A stretch of 45,122 bases of DNA from UBA5738 sp964470995 (GCA_964470995.1 CAYYEP010000011.1:1-45122), one strand, 5' to 3'. Positions 33,538 to 41,654 are shown, counted from the stretch's first letter. A program made the numbers and translations. The notes: a model not told the origin generated them from the sequence alone.

Positions 33538-35136
33538 TTAGCGTCGAATCGCAACGGTCATGCCGGGTTCCAGCCCGCGGACGGAGGATACGATCAAAGA
33601 ATTGTCGTCTATGCCAGATACTACGTAAATTTTTTCGCCAATGACTTGGCCGGTAATAACAGGAATTTTGACTAATGATAGATCCGGTCCGACCGAAAGC
33701 GCGTAAGTTTCGCTGCCGGTAAATTGGATTACTTCGATTGGCAACAGGAAATAATTTTGGGAGGAAGATCCGGAGATCTTTACGCTTACGTTTTGGCCGA
33801 CAACGATCGGCGGGTTGCCGTTTTGGGTGATTACGATATTAACTTCGGCTTTTTTGGTTTGACTGTTGACCGCGGGCGAGACCGTTTCTACGATACCCAA
33901 GGCATTGTCGCCGATGGCCACGGTGGCGCCGGCGGCCACATTGTGAAGGTCGCTTTCGGAAATGTAAGTTTTTACCCGCAGGGCGGCAGGGTTTACTACT
34001 TCGGCGGCAAGCGAACCTGCCCCAATATATTCACCGATGTTGCCGTTGATATATGAAACGCGGCCGTCAATCGGGGAGATAACAGAGGTTTTGACCAAGG
34101 CCGCTTTGAGGGCGTCAACCGAGGCTTGCGCTTGGTCAACGGCGGCTTTGCCTTGTTCGATCTGTTCGGATGAAGAGCCGGCAAGTTTATAATTCAGGGC
34201 TTTTTGGGCTGATTTCCAGGCGGTTTCGGCGGCTTGCAATGAGGCGAGCGAACTGCTTACCGCGTTGCGCGCGGCGGAAAATTCGGTTTTGTAGCCGTCG
34301 ATAACGGTTTTGACGGCGGTGTTATCAGCCGAAAGCGAGTTAACGAGTTGAGCCATATCGTTTAAAAAATCGGTTTCGGTCTGGAGATTTTCTTTGGACC
34401 GGTCCAGGGCATTTTGCAGCGCGCCGGCATCTGATGACGTCCGTAAATCCGCGGTCGCGGTTTGCCAATCGCTTAAAATTGTTTCAAGTTCGTATTTTGT
34501 TTTTTCCACTTTTGCCGCTAGTTCCGGATTTTGGGCTTTGAATTCTGTTTTGGTTGCGCCGGAGATGTTTATTTGTAACGAGAATTTGACGGAACTTTGG
34601 CGGGGATTTGTGAAAAATTTATCGATATGGTTATGGATCGCGTCGTCGGATTTGGCATAGGTGTCTTTGATCGAATTGATGAGTGCTGTTTTTGTTTCGT
34701 CGGCTGATGTTTGTGAAATGGCAATATCTTCGGCGCGGCTGCCCCGTTGTAATTCTTCGAGTTTTGCCTGGGCTAAAACCAGCCCGGCTTGGGCTTGTTC
34801 CAGCTGGGCTTTAATATCGCCGTTTTGCAATTGCATCAAAACCTGCCCGGCGGAGACGCGGTCGCCCAGTTTTACATTGACTTGCGTGATTGCGCCGGAT
34901 GTTTGGGCTTTAAGATTGGCTTGGCCCAGCGATTCAACCGTAGCGTTGTCCAGGTTAACGGATTCTTGGCGGCGGTAGTCGGCGGTTGGCAACAAAGTTA
35001 CTTCCGGGATATTGGCAGTTGTTTGGGCGGCGGTGCCGCTGTTGATTCGGCGATTGATGACCATTGCAATGAGCGCCAGCGATGTTAACAAAAAAATGAT
35101 GGTGAGTTTATGTTGTTTGATGAAAGCAGGAAACAT
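33538..35136 (-). CDS. HlyD/AcrA-type membrane fusion protein
   Basis: A 532-residue efflux adaptor. An N-terminal membrane helix (about 9-27) anchors it; a lipoyl half (ANLKAQTSGAITQVNVKLGDRVSAGQVLMQLQ, read as blocks around residues 72-104) is followed by a long helical hairpin of about 240 residues, the second lipoyl half (VISPIDGRVSYINGNIGEYI), a beta-barrel and a membrane-proximal domain. The helical hairpin is longer than in AcrA. It links the RND pump to the outside or cell wall. It is the middle gene of tetR-MFP-RND; only 5 bases separate it from the regulator. Confidence 0.88.
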   Translation of the reverse strand: MFPAFIKQHKLTIIFLLTSLALIAMVINRRINSGTAAQTTANIPEVTLLPTADYRRQESVNLDNATVESLGQANLKAQTSGAITQVNVKLGDRVSAGQVLMQLQNGDIKAQLEQAQAGLVLAQAKLEELQRGSRAEDIAISQTSADETKTALINSIKDTYAKSDDAIHNHIDKFFTNPRQSSVKFSLQINISGATKTEFKAQNPELAAKVEKTKYELETILSDWQTATADLRTSSDAGALQNALDRSKENLQTETDFLNDMAQLVNSLSADNTAVKTVIDGYKTEFSAARNAVSSSLASLQAAETAWKSAQKALNYKLAGSSSEQIEQGKAAVDQAQASVDALKAALVKTSVISPIDGRVSYINGNIGEYIGAGSLAAEVVNPAALRVKTYISESDLHNVAAGATVAIGDNALGIVETVSPAVNSQTKKAEVNIVITQNGNPPIVVGQNVSVKISGSSSQNYFLLPIEVIQFTGSETYALSVGPDLSLVKIPVITGQVIGEKIYVVSGIDDNSLIVSSVRGLEPGMTVAIRR

Positions 35137-35141
35137 ATTTT

Positions 35142-35684
35142 TTATTTTATAAATAGGGAGGCAAGGTATTTGCTGTATTCGATTTGAGATGCGGTCTTCA
35201 GGCCGTGTTTGCGCTGAAGAACATAAGCTTGCAAGGAGTTAACCAGTATATCCGCGGCCAGATCGCTTTGATTTACGCCGTAGCAATCCAATAATCGCGA
35301 GATGTCTTTTTTGATTGCCGAGATCATAGGCATTATTTTGGAAAAAATGATCGGGTGGAGATTGGCCATTTTGACATCTACCGGGCGGAGGACAATACCG
35401 TTCTTAAGGCTGATGGTGATGATGCGATCGATCATCTCGGCTATGGAGGCGCGTCCGGACCGGCAGGTCTTAAGTTCTCCGGCAAGGTTATCTTTGATTT
35501 GGCTGACTACTTCTTCGACGATTGTTTCAAATATTTTTTCTTTGCTTTCGAAAAAGTAGTACAGCGAGGCTTTAGTTATGCCGACGTCGCGGGCAATATC
35601 ATCCATTGATGTCGGGGAGAAGCCTTGGGCGGCAAAAAGCTTCCGGGCGGCTTCGATTATTTCGGCTTTGCGGTTGGTTTCCAT
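35142..35684 (-). CDS. TetR family repressor of the efflux operon
   Basis: A 180-residue regulator. Residues 6-50 hold the TetR helix-turn-helix (RKLFAAQGFSPTSMDDIARD, then VGITKASLYYFFESKEKIF); the rest is an all-helical ligand domain with a Cys and hydrophobic pocket residues. It most likely represses its own operon, since a 16-base inverted repeat lies between the promoter and its start codon. Ligand binding would release repression of the pump. Confidence 0.92.
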   Translation of the reverse strand: METNRKAEIIEAARKLFAAQGFSPTSMDDIARDVGITKASLYYFFESKEKIFETIVEEVVSQIKDNLAGELKTCRSGRASIAEMIDRIITISLKNGIVLRPVDVKMANLHPIIFSKIMPMISAIKKDISRLLDCYGVNQSDLAADILVNSLQAYVLQRKHGLKTASQIEYSKYLASLFIK

Positions 35685-35692
35685 ATTTTTTA

Positions 35693-35708
35693 CCTACCGT
35701 TTGGTAGG
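35693..35708. promoter_or_regulatory. TetR operator
   Basis: Perfect inverted repeat CCTACC-GTTT-GGTAGG, just downstream of the predicted transcript start and 9 bases upstream of the tetR ATG, an ideal repression site. Confidence 0.75.
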
Positions 35709-35719
35709 CAACACTTAAT

Positions 35720-35748
35720 TCTATATGAGATTTCGTACTTAAAGTCAA
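35720..35748 (-). promoter_or_regulatory. Promoter of the tetR-MFP-RND operon
   Basis: Minus strand: -35 TTGACT (35743-35748), 17-base spacer, -10 TATAGA (35720-35725). Confidence 0.7.
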
Positions 35749-35812
35749 TATCGATTATTTGCCATTATTCGTAGGAGCGCCGTAAGTTTCAAATGGGATG
35801 CATAATTTGGCA

Positions 35813-35841
35813 TTGACTTTTTTTGATAAAAGGTTGAGTAT
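35813..35841 (+). promoter_or_regulatory. Possible promoter of the 35873 gene
   Basis: -35 TTGACT (35813-35818), 17-base spacer, -10 GAGTAT (35836-35841); the -10 is a poor match. Confidence 0.35.
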
Positions 35842-35872
35842 TTAAACAATTTCCCGTGCGGGAGGTTAATGA

Positions 35873-36262
35873 ATGAGTGAAGAGTTGAGACCAAGGGCGG
35901 CCCTTTTGGCATTAAGGGATAGTATTGTTGCGGCGATAGCCGCCGAAATAGATGGCGTAAAAGCCATGGTGAGTACTGATCTCCGGTTGTTTTTGGAGTT
36001 TGTTGATACCAAATTTAAACCCTCAGAGAGGATTGTTATGAGGGTGGTTTGGAAGCCGGAGAATATCTGCGCCAATTTGGGCGACAATAACGGATTGTTG
36101 GTGCAAACTGTGTCTAAGTTTCCCAGCGAGCAAGGAATTTTTTGGATCGATGCTTCGGCGATCAAGGGTTTTGATCCGAACACCTTGATTCCCGGGACTC
36201 ACATATTCGCTCAAAAGAGAGGGCAAAACTATCAAGCGATACCAATAGAAGAGCGGTACTAG
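35873..36262 (+). CDS. Hypothetical 129-residue cytoplasmic protein
   Basis: No family recognised. The N-terminal 50 residues look helical and Ala-rich, the rest alternates strands (RIVMRVVW, GLLVQTV, GIFWIDAS, THIFAQKRG), suggesting a compact alpha/beta fold. GGGAGG lies 7 bases before the ATG, and a terminator follows directly, so it is very likely a real single-gene unit. No signal or membrane segment. Confidence 0.65.
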   Translation: MSEELRPRAALLALRDSIVAAIAAEIDGVKAMVSTDLRLFLEFVDTKFKPSERIVMRVVWKPENICANLGDNNGLLVQTVSKFPSEQGIFWIDASAIKGFDPNTLIPGTHIFAQKRGQNYQAIPIEERY

Positions 36263-36263
36263 G

Positions 36264-36287
36264 CCGGGAAGTTTCCCCGGTTTTTTT
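36264..36287 (+). terminator. Terminator after the 35873 gene
   Basis: Stem CCGGG (36264-36268) / CCCGG (36276-36280), loop AAGTTTC, then seven T. The rest of the gap to 36377 shows nothing. Confidence 0.75.
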
Positions 36288-36376
36288 ATGGCAGGTAACT
36301 GATTCGTATTATTTCGTAAAATTATCCAATGCGAGGGCGGTAATTACCGGGCGGGTTTTGGCGTTATTTGTCAAGA

Positions 36377-36405
36377 TTAACAAAGAGCTCATTTTAAGCT
36401 ATAAT
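36377..36405 (+). promoter_or_regulatory. Promoter of gatC-gatA
   Basis: -35 TTAACA (36377-36382), 17-base spacer, -10 TATAAT (36400-36405); leader of about 85 nt. Confidence 0.7.
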
Positions 36406-36497
36406 CAAACCGTGATTTGCCGGGATTAGGAGTATGGATCACTTTGGAAGGTGTGAATTGAGAATCGGGAATTATTTTTTGTAATCAAAAAATCGAT

Positions 36498-36785
36498 ATG
36501 CTGTCAAAAGAAGAAACCGAGCACATTGCCAAGCTGGCCCGTTTGGGGCTGGAAGATTCCGAGATTGCCAAATACCAAAAAGACCTTTCGGCGATTTTAG
36601 GATATATCGAGAAGCTTCAGGAAGTTGATATCGATGGAGTAAAACCATTTACGCATTCGATTGAAATATCAAATGTTTTACGTTCGGACGGCGCGATGCC
36701 CCAGACTCCTGAAAACCGGGAGAAATTATGTTCCCAGATGCCGCAAACCAAAGACGGTTATTTAAAAGTAAAATCGATTTTTTGA
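36498..36785 (+). CDS. gatC: Aspartyl/glutamyl-tRNA amidotransferase subunit C
   Basis: A 95-residue protein with the GatC pattern: LSKEETEHIAKLARLGLEDSEI, then KDLSAILGYIEKLQEVD, DGVKPFTHS and LRSDGAMP. GatC wraps around GatA and stabilises the GatCAB complex, which turns Glu-tRNA(Gln) or Asp-tRNA(Asn) into the amide form. It is followed 7 bases later by gatA. gatB is not in the window. No Shine-Dalgarno is visible. Confidence 0.93.
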   Translation: MLSKEETEHIAKLARLGLEDSEIAKYQKDLSAILGYIEKLQEVDIDGVKPFTHSIEISNVLRSDGAMPQTPENREKLCSQMPQTKDGYLKVKSIF

Positions 36786-36792
36786 ATTAATT

Positions 36793-38199
36793 ATGGAACT
36801 GACTGATTTAACCATTAAAACCGCGCACGAAGGGCTGATCCAAAAAAAATTTTCGGCGGGCGATTTGACTCGGGCTTATCTTGATAAGATTGAAGCGCAA
36901 AATCCGAAATATTTCGCGTATTTGTGTGCGGCGGGCGATTTGGCAATGAGCCAGGCCAATGCCGCCGATGAAATAATTGCCAAAGGGGAGAATGTACCCG
37001 CGCTTTGCGGTATCCCTATGGCCATTAAAGATAATATTCTTGTTGACGGCCTAAAATGTACTTCGGGTTCAAAAATTTTGGAGAATTATGTCGCGCCTTA
37101 TGACGCTACAGTCATTAAAAAACTGAAAAACGAGGGTGCGGTGATTTTGGGTAAGACCAATATGGATGAGTTTGCCATGGGCAGTTCTACCGAAACGTCG
37201 GCGTATGGCGTTACTCGCAATCCGCGCGATTCCGAACGTGTTCCCGGGGGTTCGTCGGGCGGTTCGGCGGCGGCCGTAGCGGCCGATTTGGCTGTGGCCG
37301 CGCTGGGTTCGGATACCGGCGGTTCCATTCGCCAGCCAGCGTCGTTTTGCGGTGTTGTGGGTCTGAAGCCCACTTATGGCGCGGTTTCCCGTTACGGTTG
37401 TACGGCTTATGCCTCGTCGCTGGATCAGATTGGGCCGCTAACCAAGACCGTGGAAGACGCAAGAACCGTTTTTGAAGCGATTCGCGGCAGGGATGAAATG
37501 GATAGTACCTCTGCCGACATTGTATTGGATGTCCAGCCCAAAAAGAAATACCGTATCGGCATTCCCAAGGAATACTTTATCAAGGGCATGGATCCGCAAG
37601 TTGAGTTGATTATCCGTAATAAGATCAATGAATTTGAAAAACTTGGAAACGAGGCGGTTGAAGTCAGCTTGCCGCACGCCGAATATGCTTTGGCTTGTTA
37701 CTATATTGTTGCCACGTCCGAGGCTAGCGCCAATCTGGCCAAATTCGATGGTATCCGTTTTGGCTATTCTTCGCCGGACGCTTCCGATATTGAACACATT
37801 TATTTGGAAAGCCGCGGCAAGGGTTTTGGCCCCGAGGTTCGCCGCCGGATCATGCTGGGTACCTACGTTTTGTCGGCCGGATATTATGACGCGTATTACG
37901 TGCGTGCCCAGAAGGTTCGTACCTTGATCAAGCGCGATTTTGACAAGGCGTTGCAGGATGTTGACGCGATAATCGCGCCGGTTGCTCCAACGCCCGCTTT
38001 CAAGATTGGCGAAAAAACCGAAAACCCTTTGCAGATGTATCTTTCCGATATCTTCACGATTTCGATAAATCTTGCCGGAGTTCCATCTCTGGCTTTGCCG
38101 GCGGGAAATATTTCCGGCCTTCCGGTCGGCTTGCAGGTCATTGGCCGCCATTTTGATGAAGCAACATTATTTGCCATTGGCGCCGAACTTGGCGTTTAA
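36793..38199 (+). CDS. gatA: Aspartyl/glutamyl-tRNA amidotransferase subunit A
   Basis: A 468-residue amidase. The Ser-cisSer-Lys triad is present: Lys in GIPMAIKDNI (about residue 79), Ser in GGSSGGSAAAVA (about 154) and Ser in GSDTGGSIRQP (about 178). The enzyme releases ammonia from glutamine for transamidation of mischarged tRNA. The C-terminal AGVPSLALPAG and LPVGLQVIG motifs are intact, and length is normal for the family. It forms an operon with gatC; the gene that follows is not gatB. Confidence 0.95.
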   Translation: MELTDLTIKTAHEGLIQKKFSAGDLTRAYLDKIEAQNPKYFAYLCAAGDLAMSQANAADEIIAKGENVPALCGIPMAIKDNILVDGLKCTSGSKILENYVAPYDATVIKKLKNEGAVILGKTNMDEFAMGSSTETSAYGVTRNPRDSERVPGGSSGGSAAAVAADLAVAALGSDTGGSIRQPASFCGVVGLKPTYGAVSRYGCTAYASSLDQIGPLTKTVEDARTVFEAIRGRDEMDSTSADIVLDVQPKKKYRIGIPKEYFIKGMDPQVELIIRNKINEFEKLGNEAVEVSLPHAEYALACYYIVATSEASANLAKFDGIRFGYSSPDASDIEHIYLESRGKGFGPEVRRRIMLGTYVLSAGYYDAYYVRAQKVRTLIKRDFDKALQDVDAIIAPVAPTPAFKIGEKTENPLQMYLSDIFTISINLAGVPSLALPAGNISGLPVGLQVIGRHFDEATLFAIGAELGV

Positions 38200-38217
38200 G
38201 AGTGCTATTGCCAAATT

Positions 38218-38736
38218 ATGGATTTTGAACGGCTTAACGAATTACTTTTTCCGCCAATGACGGGAACGCTATTGGCGATCAAGATCTTTTTCATCCTTTT
38301 TTGTTTTGGAGTTTTTTCGTTTATGGTTTATGTTTGGTGGACGACCATTTATATCCGCCGTTTGTGGTTCTGGGATCTTAAAGAATTCTTTACTTATCGC
38401 TCGTATATGTCCCGCGTAATCGATAAGGATTGGGCCAGGATTAAAAGGAGGCTTTTGAAAAAAAAGGAATCGGAATACAAGTTAGCCGTCATTGAAGCTG
38501 ATTTATTGGTTAATGACGTTTTGGGCCGCGCCAACTTCGAAGGGCGCATTCTTTCGGAGAAATTGGAAAAACGCCCCGGTTCCTTTTCGGACATCGAAGG
38601 GATGCGTTTGGCCGATCAGATTTATCAGGATATTGTTAACGACCCGGGGTATGCTCTTGATTATGAAAAAGCCAAGATCGCCATTCTGGCATTTGAGCAA
38701 GGATTGCGCGATAACGGCGCGTTCACCGATAAATGA
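38218..38736 (+). CDS. Conserved-type membrane-anchored protein with helical cytoplasmic domain
   Basis: A 172-residue protein with one membrane helix (about residues 20-42), a basic juxtamembrane stretch, and a helical C-terminal domain: LAVIEADLLVNDVLGRANFEG, GRILSEKLEK and DYEKAKIAILAFEQGLRD. This resembles the HEPN-like helical domain seen in many CPR proteins, but the Arg-x4-6-His nuclease motif of active HEPN is absent. It begins 18 bases after gatA and is probably co-transcribed. Function unknown. Confidence 0.6.
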   Translation: MDFERLNELLFPPMTGTLLAIKIFFILFCFGVFSFMVYVWWTTIYIRRLWFWDLKEFFTYRSYMSRVIDKDWARIKRRLLKKKESEYKLAVIEADLLVNDVLGRANFEGRILSEKLEKRPGSFSDIEGMRLADQIYQDIVNDPGYALDYEKAKIAILAFEQGLRDNGAFTDK

Positions 38737-38830
38737 ATATAATAAGACGCTTCTATTCGGCGGCCAATTTTTAGGTGTTGACGAATCTCAAACAATAAGA
38801 TACAATAAACGGGTTAGGCGTGTTATTTTT

Positions 38831-38901
38831 TGCGGGGTAGAGAAGTAGTATCTCACCAGTCTCATAAGCTGGAGGCCCTGGTGCAATTCCAGGCCCCGCG
38901 A
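38831..38901 (+). tRNA. tRNA-Met (CAU), initiator-like but divergent
   Basis: Folds as a full cloverleaf: acceptor TGCGGGG / CCCCGCG with U1-G72, D stem GAGA/TCTC, anticodon stem CCAGT/GCTGG around CTCATAA, T stem CCTGG/CCAGG. Anticodon CAU. The A11-U24 pair and the weak 1-72 pair are initiator marks, but the three G-C pairs of the initiator anticodon stem are missing, and the T loop begins UGC rather than UUC. CCA is not encoded. Confidence 0.75.
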
Positions 38902-39002
38902 CAAGAATGGAAAGTAAAATTCCTCGATCGCGGACATCGGTATCGATCGTGAAAGCGGTTGGCGCGGATGGTTCGTTTTTGAGGTGCAAAATTAAGGTTT
39001 TT

Positions 39003-39074
39003 GCCGGCGTAGCTCAGTGGCAGAGCGAGGTCTTCATAAGGCCGAGGTCGCTGGTTCGAATCCAGCCGTCGGCA
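39003..39074 (+). tRNA. tRNA-Met (CAU), elongator type
   Basis: Acceptor GCCGGCG / CGTCGGC, D stem GCTC/GAGC (C11-G24), anticodon loop TTCATAA, T arm GCTGG-TTCGAAT-CCAGC, discriminator A. One mismatch (A27-G43) tops the anticodon stem. A lysidine-modified tRNA-Ile(CAU) cannot be excluded. CCA is not encoded. Confidence 0.88.
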
Positions 39075-39162
39075 CAAGGTTGTTGGCAGGCTGTGATTCA
39101 GGACAAAAATCTGTTGCTTTTTACGGATTAATCTGGTAGTTTAGTAATGTTTCGCAAAGAAT

Positions 39163-39237
39163 GGGCTAGTAGTGTAACCTGGTTATCACGCCTCCCTGTC
39201 ACGGAGGAGATTACGGGTTCAAATCCCGTCTGGCCCG
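39163..39237 (+). tRNA. tRNA-Asp (GUC)
   Basis: Acceptor GGGCTAG / CTGGCCC, anticodon loop CTGTCAC (GUC), T arm ACGGG-TTCAAAT-CCCGT, discriminator G73 as expected for Asp. CCA is not encoded. Confidence 0.95.
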
Positions 39238-39246
39238 CAACACGAC

Positions 39247-39274
39247 AAAACCACCCTTAAGCGGGTGGTTTTAG
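39247..39274 (+). terminator. Terminator after the tRNA cluster
   Basis: 10-bp stem AAAACCACCC (39247-39256) / GGGTGGTTTT (39263-39272), loop TTAAGC. The stem is the same as at 7412-7435. Confidence 0.75.
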
Positions 39275-39301
39275 CATAGATGAAATTCGATAACGTAACT
39301 A

Positions 39302-39329
39302 TTGACAAATGAATATTGTAATGTATGAT
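39302..39329 (+). promoter_or_regulatory. Promoter of the 39362 gene
   Basis: -35 TTGACA (39302-39307), 16-base spacer, -10 TATGAT (39324-39329). Confidence 0.7.
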
Positions 39330-39361
39330 CCAGAATAATCGAAGCCTAAGGGGTTGAGATT

Positions 39362-39835
39362 TTGCTCGCGAAAACTTTATTTGTTGCAGCGCAAATGTTG
39401 CTTGTTGGCATGTTATGCCAGGCGGTTGCGATAGGGGTACCCTGCGATATCTGCGACCAGTTGGGAAATAATTCTTATCCGGTATTAAATGAAATCCAAA
39501 TTTCGCCGGACGGGAAATATGTCCAGCTCGAGATCGTAAGCTGTTCAAGTGAGCCGCAAACACTAAGCATTAATATGCGTGGGGCATTCTGGTCGTTCGA
39601 TCCAAGATATTTTGCAGTTAACCATGGCATTAATGTGTTAACAGACATTGATGTGCCAGACGACCGAAAAATAGAAGTCCGCTTGCCGCAAACATTTTTA
39701 ACATTGATTATCGCAAACGTTGCTGTTCCAACAAACAATCGAAGCGACATGAGTTACCAAAGAATTCCTGACCTAACAGGATCGTTTATGTGGCAAGGAC
39801 CAACATTAGGAAGCCCAAATGTCACAAAGGTATGA
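39362..39835 (+). CDS. Secreted hypothetical protein
   Basis: A 157-residue protein with a signal peptide (about 1-23, MLAKTLFVAAQMLLVGMLCQAVA in two blocks: MLAKTLFVAAQ and LLVGMLCQAVA), then Cys-x2-Cys (PCDICDQ) and a beta-rich body (VLNEIQISPDGKYVQLEIVS). The body resembles lamin-tail-like beta sandwiches (opening with an EIQI-type strand and ending in TLGSPN), which is a weak call. Translation starts at TTG 39362 with AGGGG about 9 bases upstream, and a near-consensus promoter precedes it. Base composition is less GC-rich than the neighbours. Confidence 0.6.
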   Translation: MLAKTLFVAAQMLLVGMLCQAVAIGVPCDICDQLGNNSYPVLNEIQISPDGKYVQLEIVSCSSEPQTLSINMRGAFWSFDPRYFAVNHGINVLTDIDVPDDRKIEVRLPQTFLTLIIANVAVPTNNRSDMSYQRIPDLTGSFMWQGPTLGSPNVTKV

Positions 39836-39861
39836 TCGAAGCTTTAGCTTCGGTCTATTTA
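39834..39861 (+). terminator. Terminator after the 39362 gene
   Basis: 9-bp stem GATCGAAGC (39834-39842) / GCTTCGGTC (39847-39855), loop TTTA, then TATTTATT. The first 2 bp lie within the stop codon. Confidence 0.6.
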
Positions 39862-39942
39862 TTAATAATTCAATAAATTACTCCAAATTTTTGATTAGAA
39901 TTGTTACAACATTATCCCACAGGATCCGCAGAGACAAAAGGT

Positions 39943-39962
39943 CGCCTTAAGGGCGGTTTTTT
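39943..39962 (+). terminator. Second terminator, TTAAG loop
   Basis: Short stem CGCC (39943-39946) / GGCG (39952-39955), loop TTAAG, then GTTTTTTG. Confidence 0.5.
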
Positions 39963-40035
39963 GTTTGATAAAAACATAATCTTTGTTTTAATATAATGCC
40001 GCGAGGTTATGAGCTTAACGTTCATTGATAACGGA

Positions 40036-40170
40036 AAAATCAAAGAGGAGGCATGTAGGAGTGTTTGATTTTGGGAAGACGAATGACACCTATTGGCAGT
40101 AACTTTCATTAGTTATTAAGGTAGGACGGATAAAATAAAATCACCGCGATATCGGTCGGCGGCGATTTTT
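40036..40170 (+). promoter_or_regulatory. Attenuator-like leader before the DUF11 surface protein gene
   Basis: A TATAAT lies at 39992-39997. A 9-bp stem AAAATCAAA (40036-40044) / TTTGATTTT (40064-40072) exposes AGGAGG in its loop; a 13-codon frame starts at GTG 40061 (TAA at 40100). A terminator follows: AAATCaCCGC (40138-40147) / GCGGcGATTT (40159-40168) with T run. The surface-protein ATG is 25 bases further on. Regulatory role is inferred. Confidence 0.4.
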
Positions 40171-40192
40171 GATAAAAAATAAACTCTCAAAT

Positions 40193-41473
40193 ATGAGAAA
40201 AATATTTTTAATTTTATTTCTTGCGTTAGCTTTTTTTGTTACATCGGCCAGCGACGGGATGGCCGCGCCAAAGCGGGGCAAGCATATTGTTTCCCAAACC
40301 TACGCGGTGCGGGCGTATTGCGATGACCTGAACGTTGATGCCGGTGGCGACGAAAAGATCAATTGGGATGAAACTATCAAGCTTGACGGTTCGGTTGGCG
40401 GCGATTACGACGAATTGGATTGGGATTGCACCGGCGGCGATTTGTCCAACGACGAAATTTTACGCCCCACTTTTGATCCGCCCAACTACTATGGCGGAGA
40501 CGAAAAAACCTATACCTGCACCCTTACCGCGAGCAATGATTGCGACAAAGATTCCGATTCAATGAAGATTACCGTCGATTATGAGCGCGAAAGCAGTAAA
40601 TTCCGGGTTATTTTACGCGCCAAGCCCCAATTAGCGTGCGCACCGGCAGATGATGTTGATTTAATCGCTACTCTTGAGGGTTACGCCCGCGGCGATTACG
40701 AATATACCTATCGATTCGATTGCGACAACGATGGCGATTGGGAAAAGACCGTAATCACCGAAGATACTGAATATATCGCCAAGGATCTGTGTGATTATCG
40801 CAATTCCGATTCTTATACCGCCCGGGTGCGCGTTGAGGGCCGCAACCGTACGGTTTCCGATACCTACCTGATTTATGCCAACGATTGCAATGGCGGCGGT
40901 ACTGCCGTTAAAAAAACCGGCCAGGTAAGCATTACCAAGATGGTGCGCAATGTTTCCCGCAATACCGCTTTTGGCGGTATGGCTGCGGCCGCGCCTTCGG
41001 AGGTAATTTCTTATAAAATTGTTGTTACTGGAATTTCGGGGACCTCAAATAACGTTTTTGTGCGTGATTCTTTGCCTGTGGGTTTGGTTGATGCCGGAAG
41101 TTTACGAATGGATGGCGCCGCCCTTGCGGGGAGCCTTGCATCCGGTATTGATATTGGTACCTTGACCGCGGGTCAAATCAAAGACATTACTTATAGCGCG
41201 GTTGTAGCCCCAAAAAACAGCTTCAATTTTGGGAACACCATACTAACCAATATTGCTACGGTAACGGCGGGTAATTCCTCGGCCGATTCCCATACTACGG
41301 TTAATGTTTACCGTAGCGCGGTTGCGGGCGCAACCGAGATTCCGACCGGCGTGGGCGGGGAGGCCGATAATGTTTTGCCGGAGATGTTGCTGTTTTTGGC
41401 GCTGATGTTTGGGGTTGTTGTTTTGATCGTGAAAACCTGGCTTTTTGCGCGGGTTTCTTGGAATATCCGTTGA
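40193..41473 (+). CDS. Membrane-anchored surface protein with PKD-like and DUF11 domains
   Basis: A 426-residue secreted protein. Signal peptide 1-24 (MRKIFLILFLALAFFVTSA), two PKD-like Cys-containing domains (about 42-130 and 140-235; paired Cys in each), a DUF11 domain (about 243-373, QVSITKMVRNVSRNTAF to TVTAGNSSADS), and a C-terminal membrane helix (393-418) with a basic tail. It probably forms part of the cell surface or supports the pili encoded downstream. The frame opens at TTG 40169, but the signal peptide fits ATG 40193. Confidence 0.8.
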   Translation: MRKIFLILFLALAFFVTSASDGMAAPKRGKHIVSQTYAVRAYCDDLNVDAGGDEKINWDETIKLDGSVGGDYDELDWDCTGGDLSNDEILRPTFDPPNYYGGDEKTYTCTLTASNDCDKDSDSMKITVDYERESSKFRVILRAKPQLACAPADDVDLIATLEGYARGDYEYTYRFDCDNDGDWEKTVITEDTEYIAKDLCDYRNSDSYTARVRVEGRNRTVSDTYLIYANDCNGGGTAVKKTGQVSITKMVRNVSRNTAFGGMAAAAPSEVISYKIVVTGISGTSNNVFVRDSLPVGLVDAGSLRMDGAALAGSLASGIDIGTLTAGQIKDITYSAVVAPKNSFNFGNTILTNIATVTAGNSSADSHTTVNVYRSAVAGATEIPTGVGGEADNVLPEMLLFLALMFGVVVLIVKTWLFARVSWNIR

Positions 41474-41499
41474 TATAGCCTAAAAATTTAATAAATTCT

Positions 41500-41524
41500 G
41501 CGCGGCGAACGCCGCGCGGTTTTT
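41500..41524 (+). terminator. Terminator after the DUF11 gene
   Basis: 7-bp stem GCGCGGC (41500-41506) / GCCGCGC (41511-41517), loop GAAC, then GG and five T. Confidence 0.85.
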
Positions 41525-41595
41525 GGGTTTTATAATTTAGTTTCGATATAAATTAATCAAAAATTAATGAAATGAGAGTAATCTTAGCGGAAAAA

Positions 41596-41624
41596 TTGTA
41601 AATAGGCCAACTATTGCCTAAAAA
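41596..41624 (+). promoter_or_regulatory. Promoter of the pilus cluster
   Basis: -35 TTGTAA (41596-41601), 17-base spacer, -10 TAAAAA (41619-41624); start near 41631. Confidence 0.5.
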
Positions 41625-41654
41625 CGGCGGATAAGTTATGTTCATATATTCATA

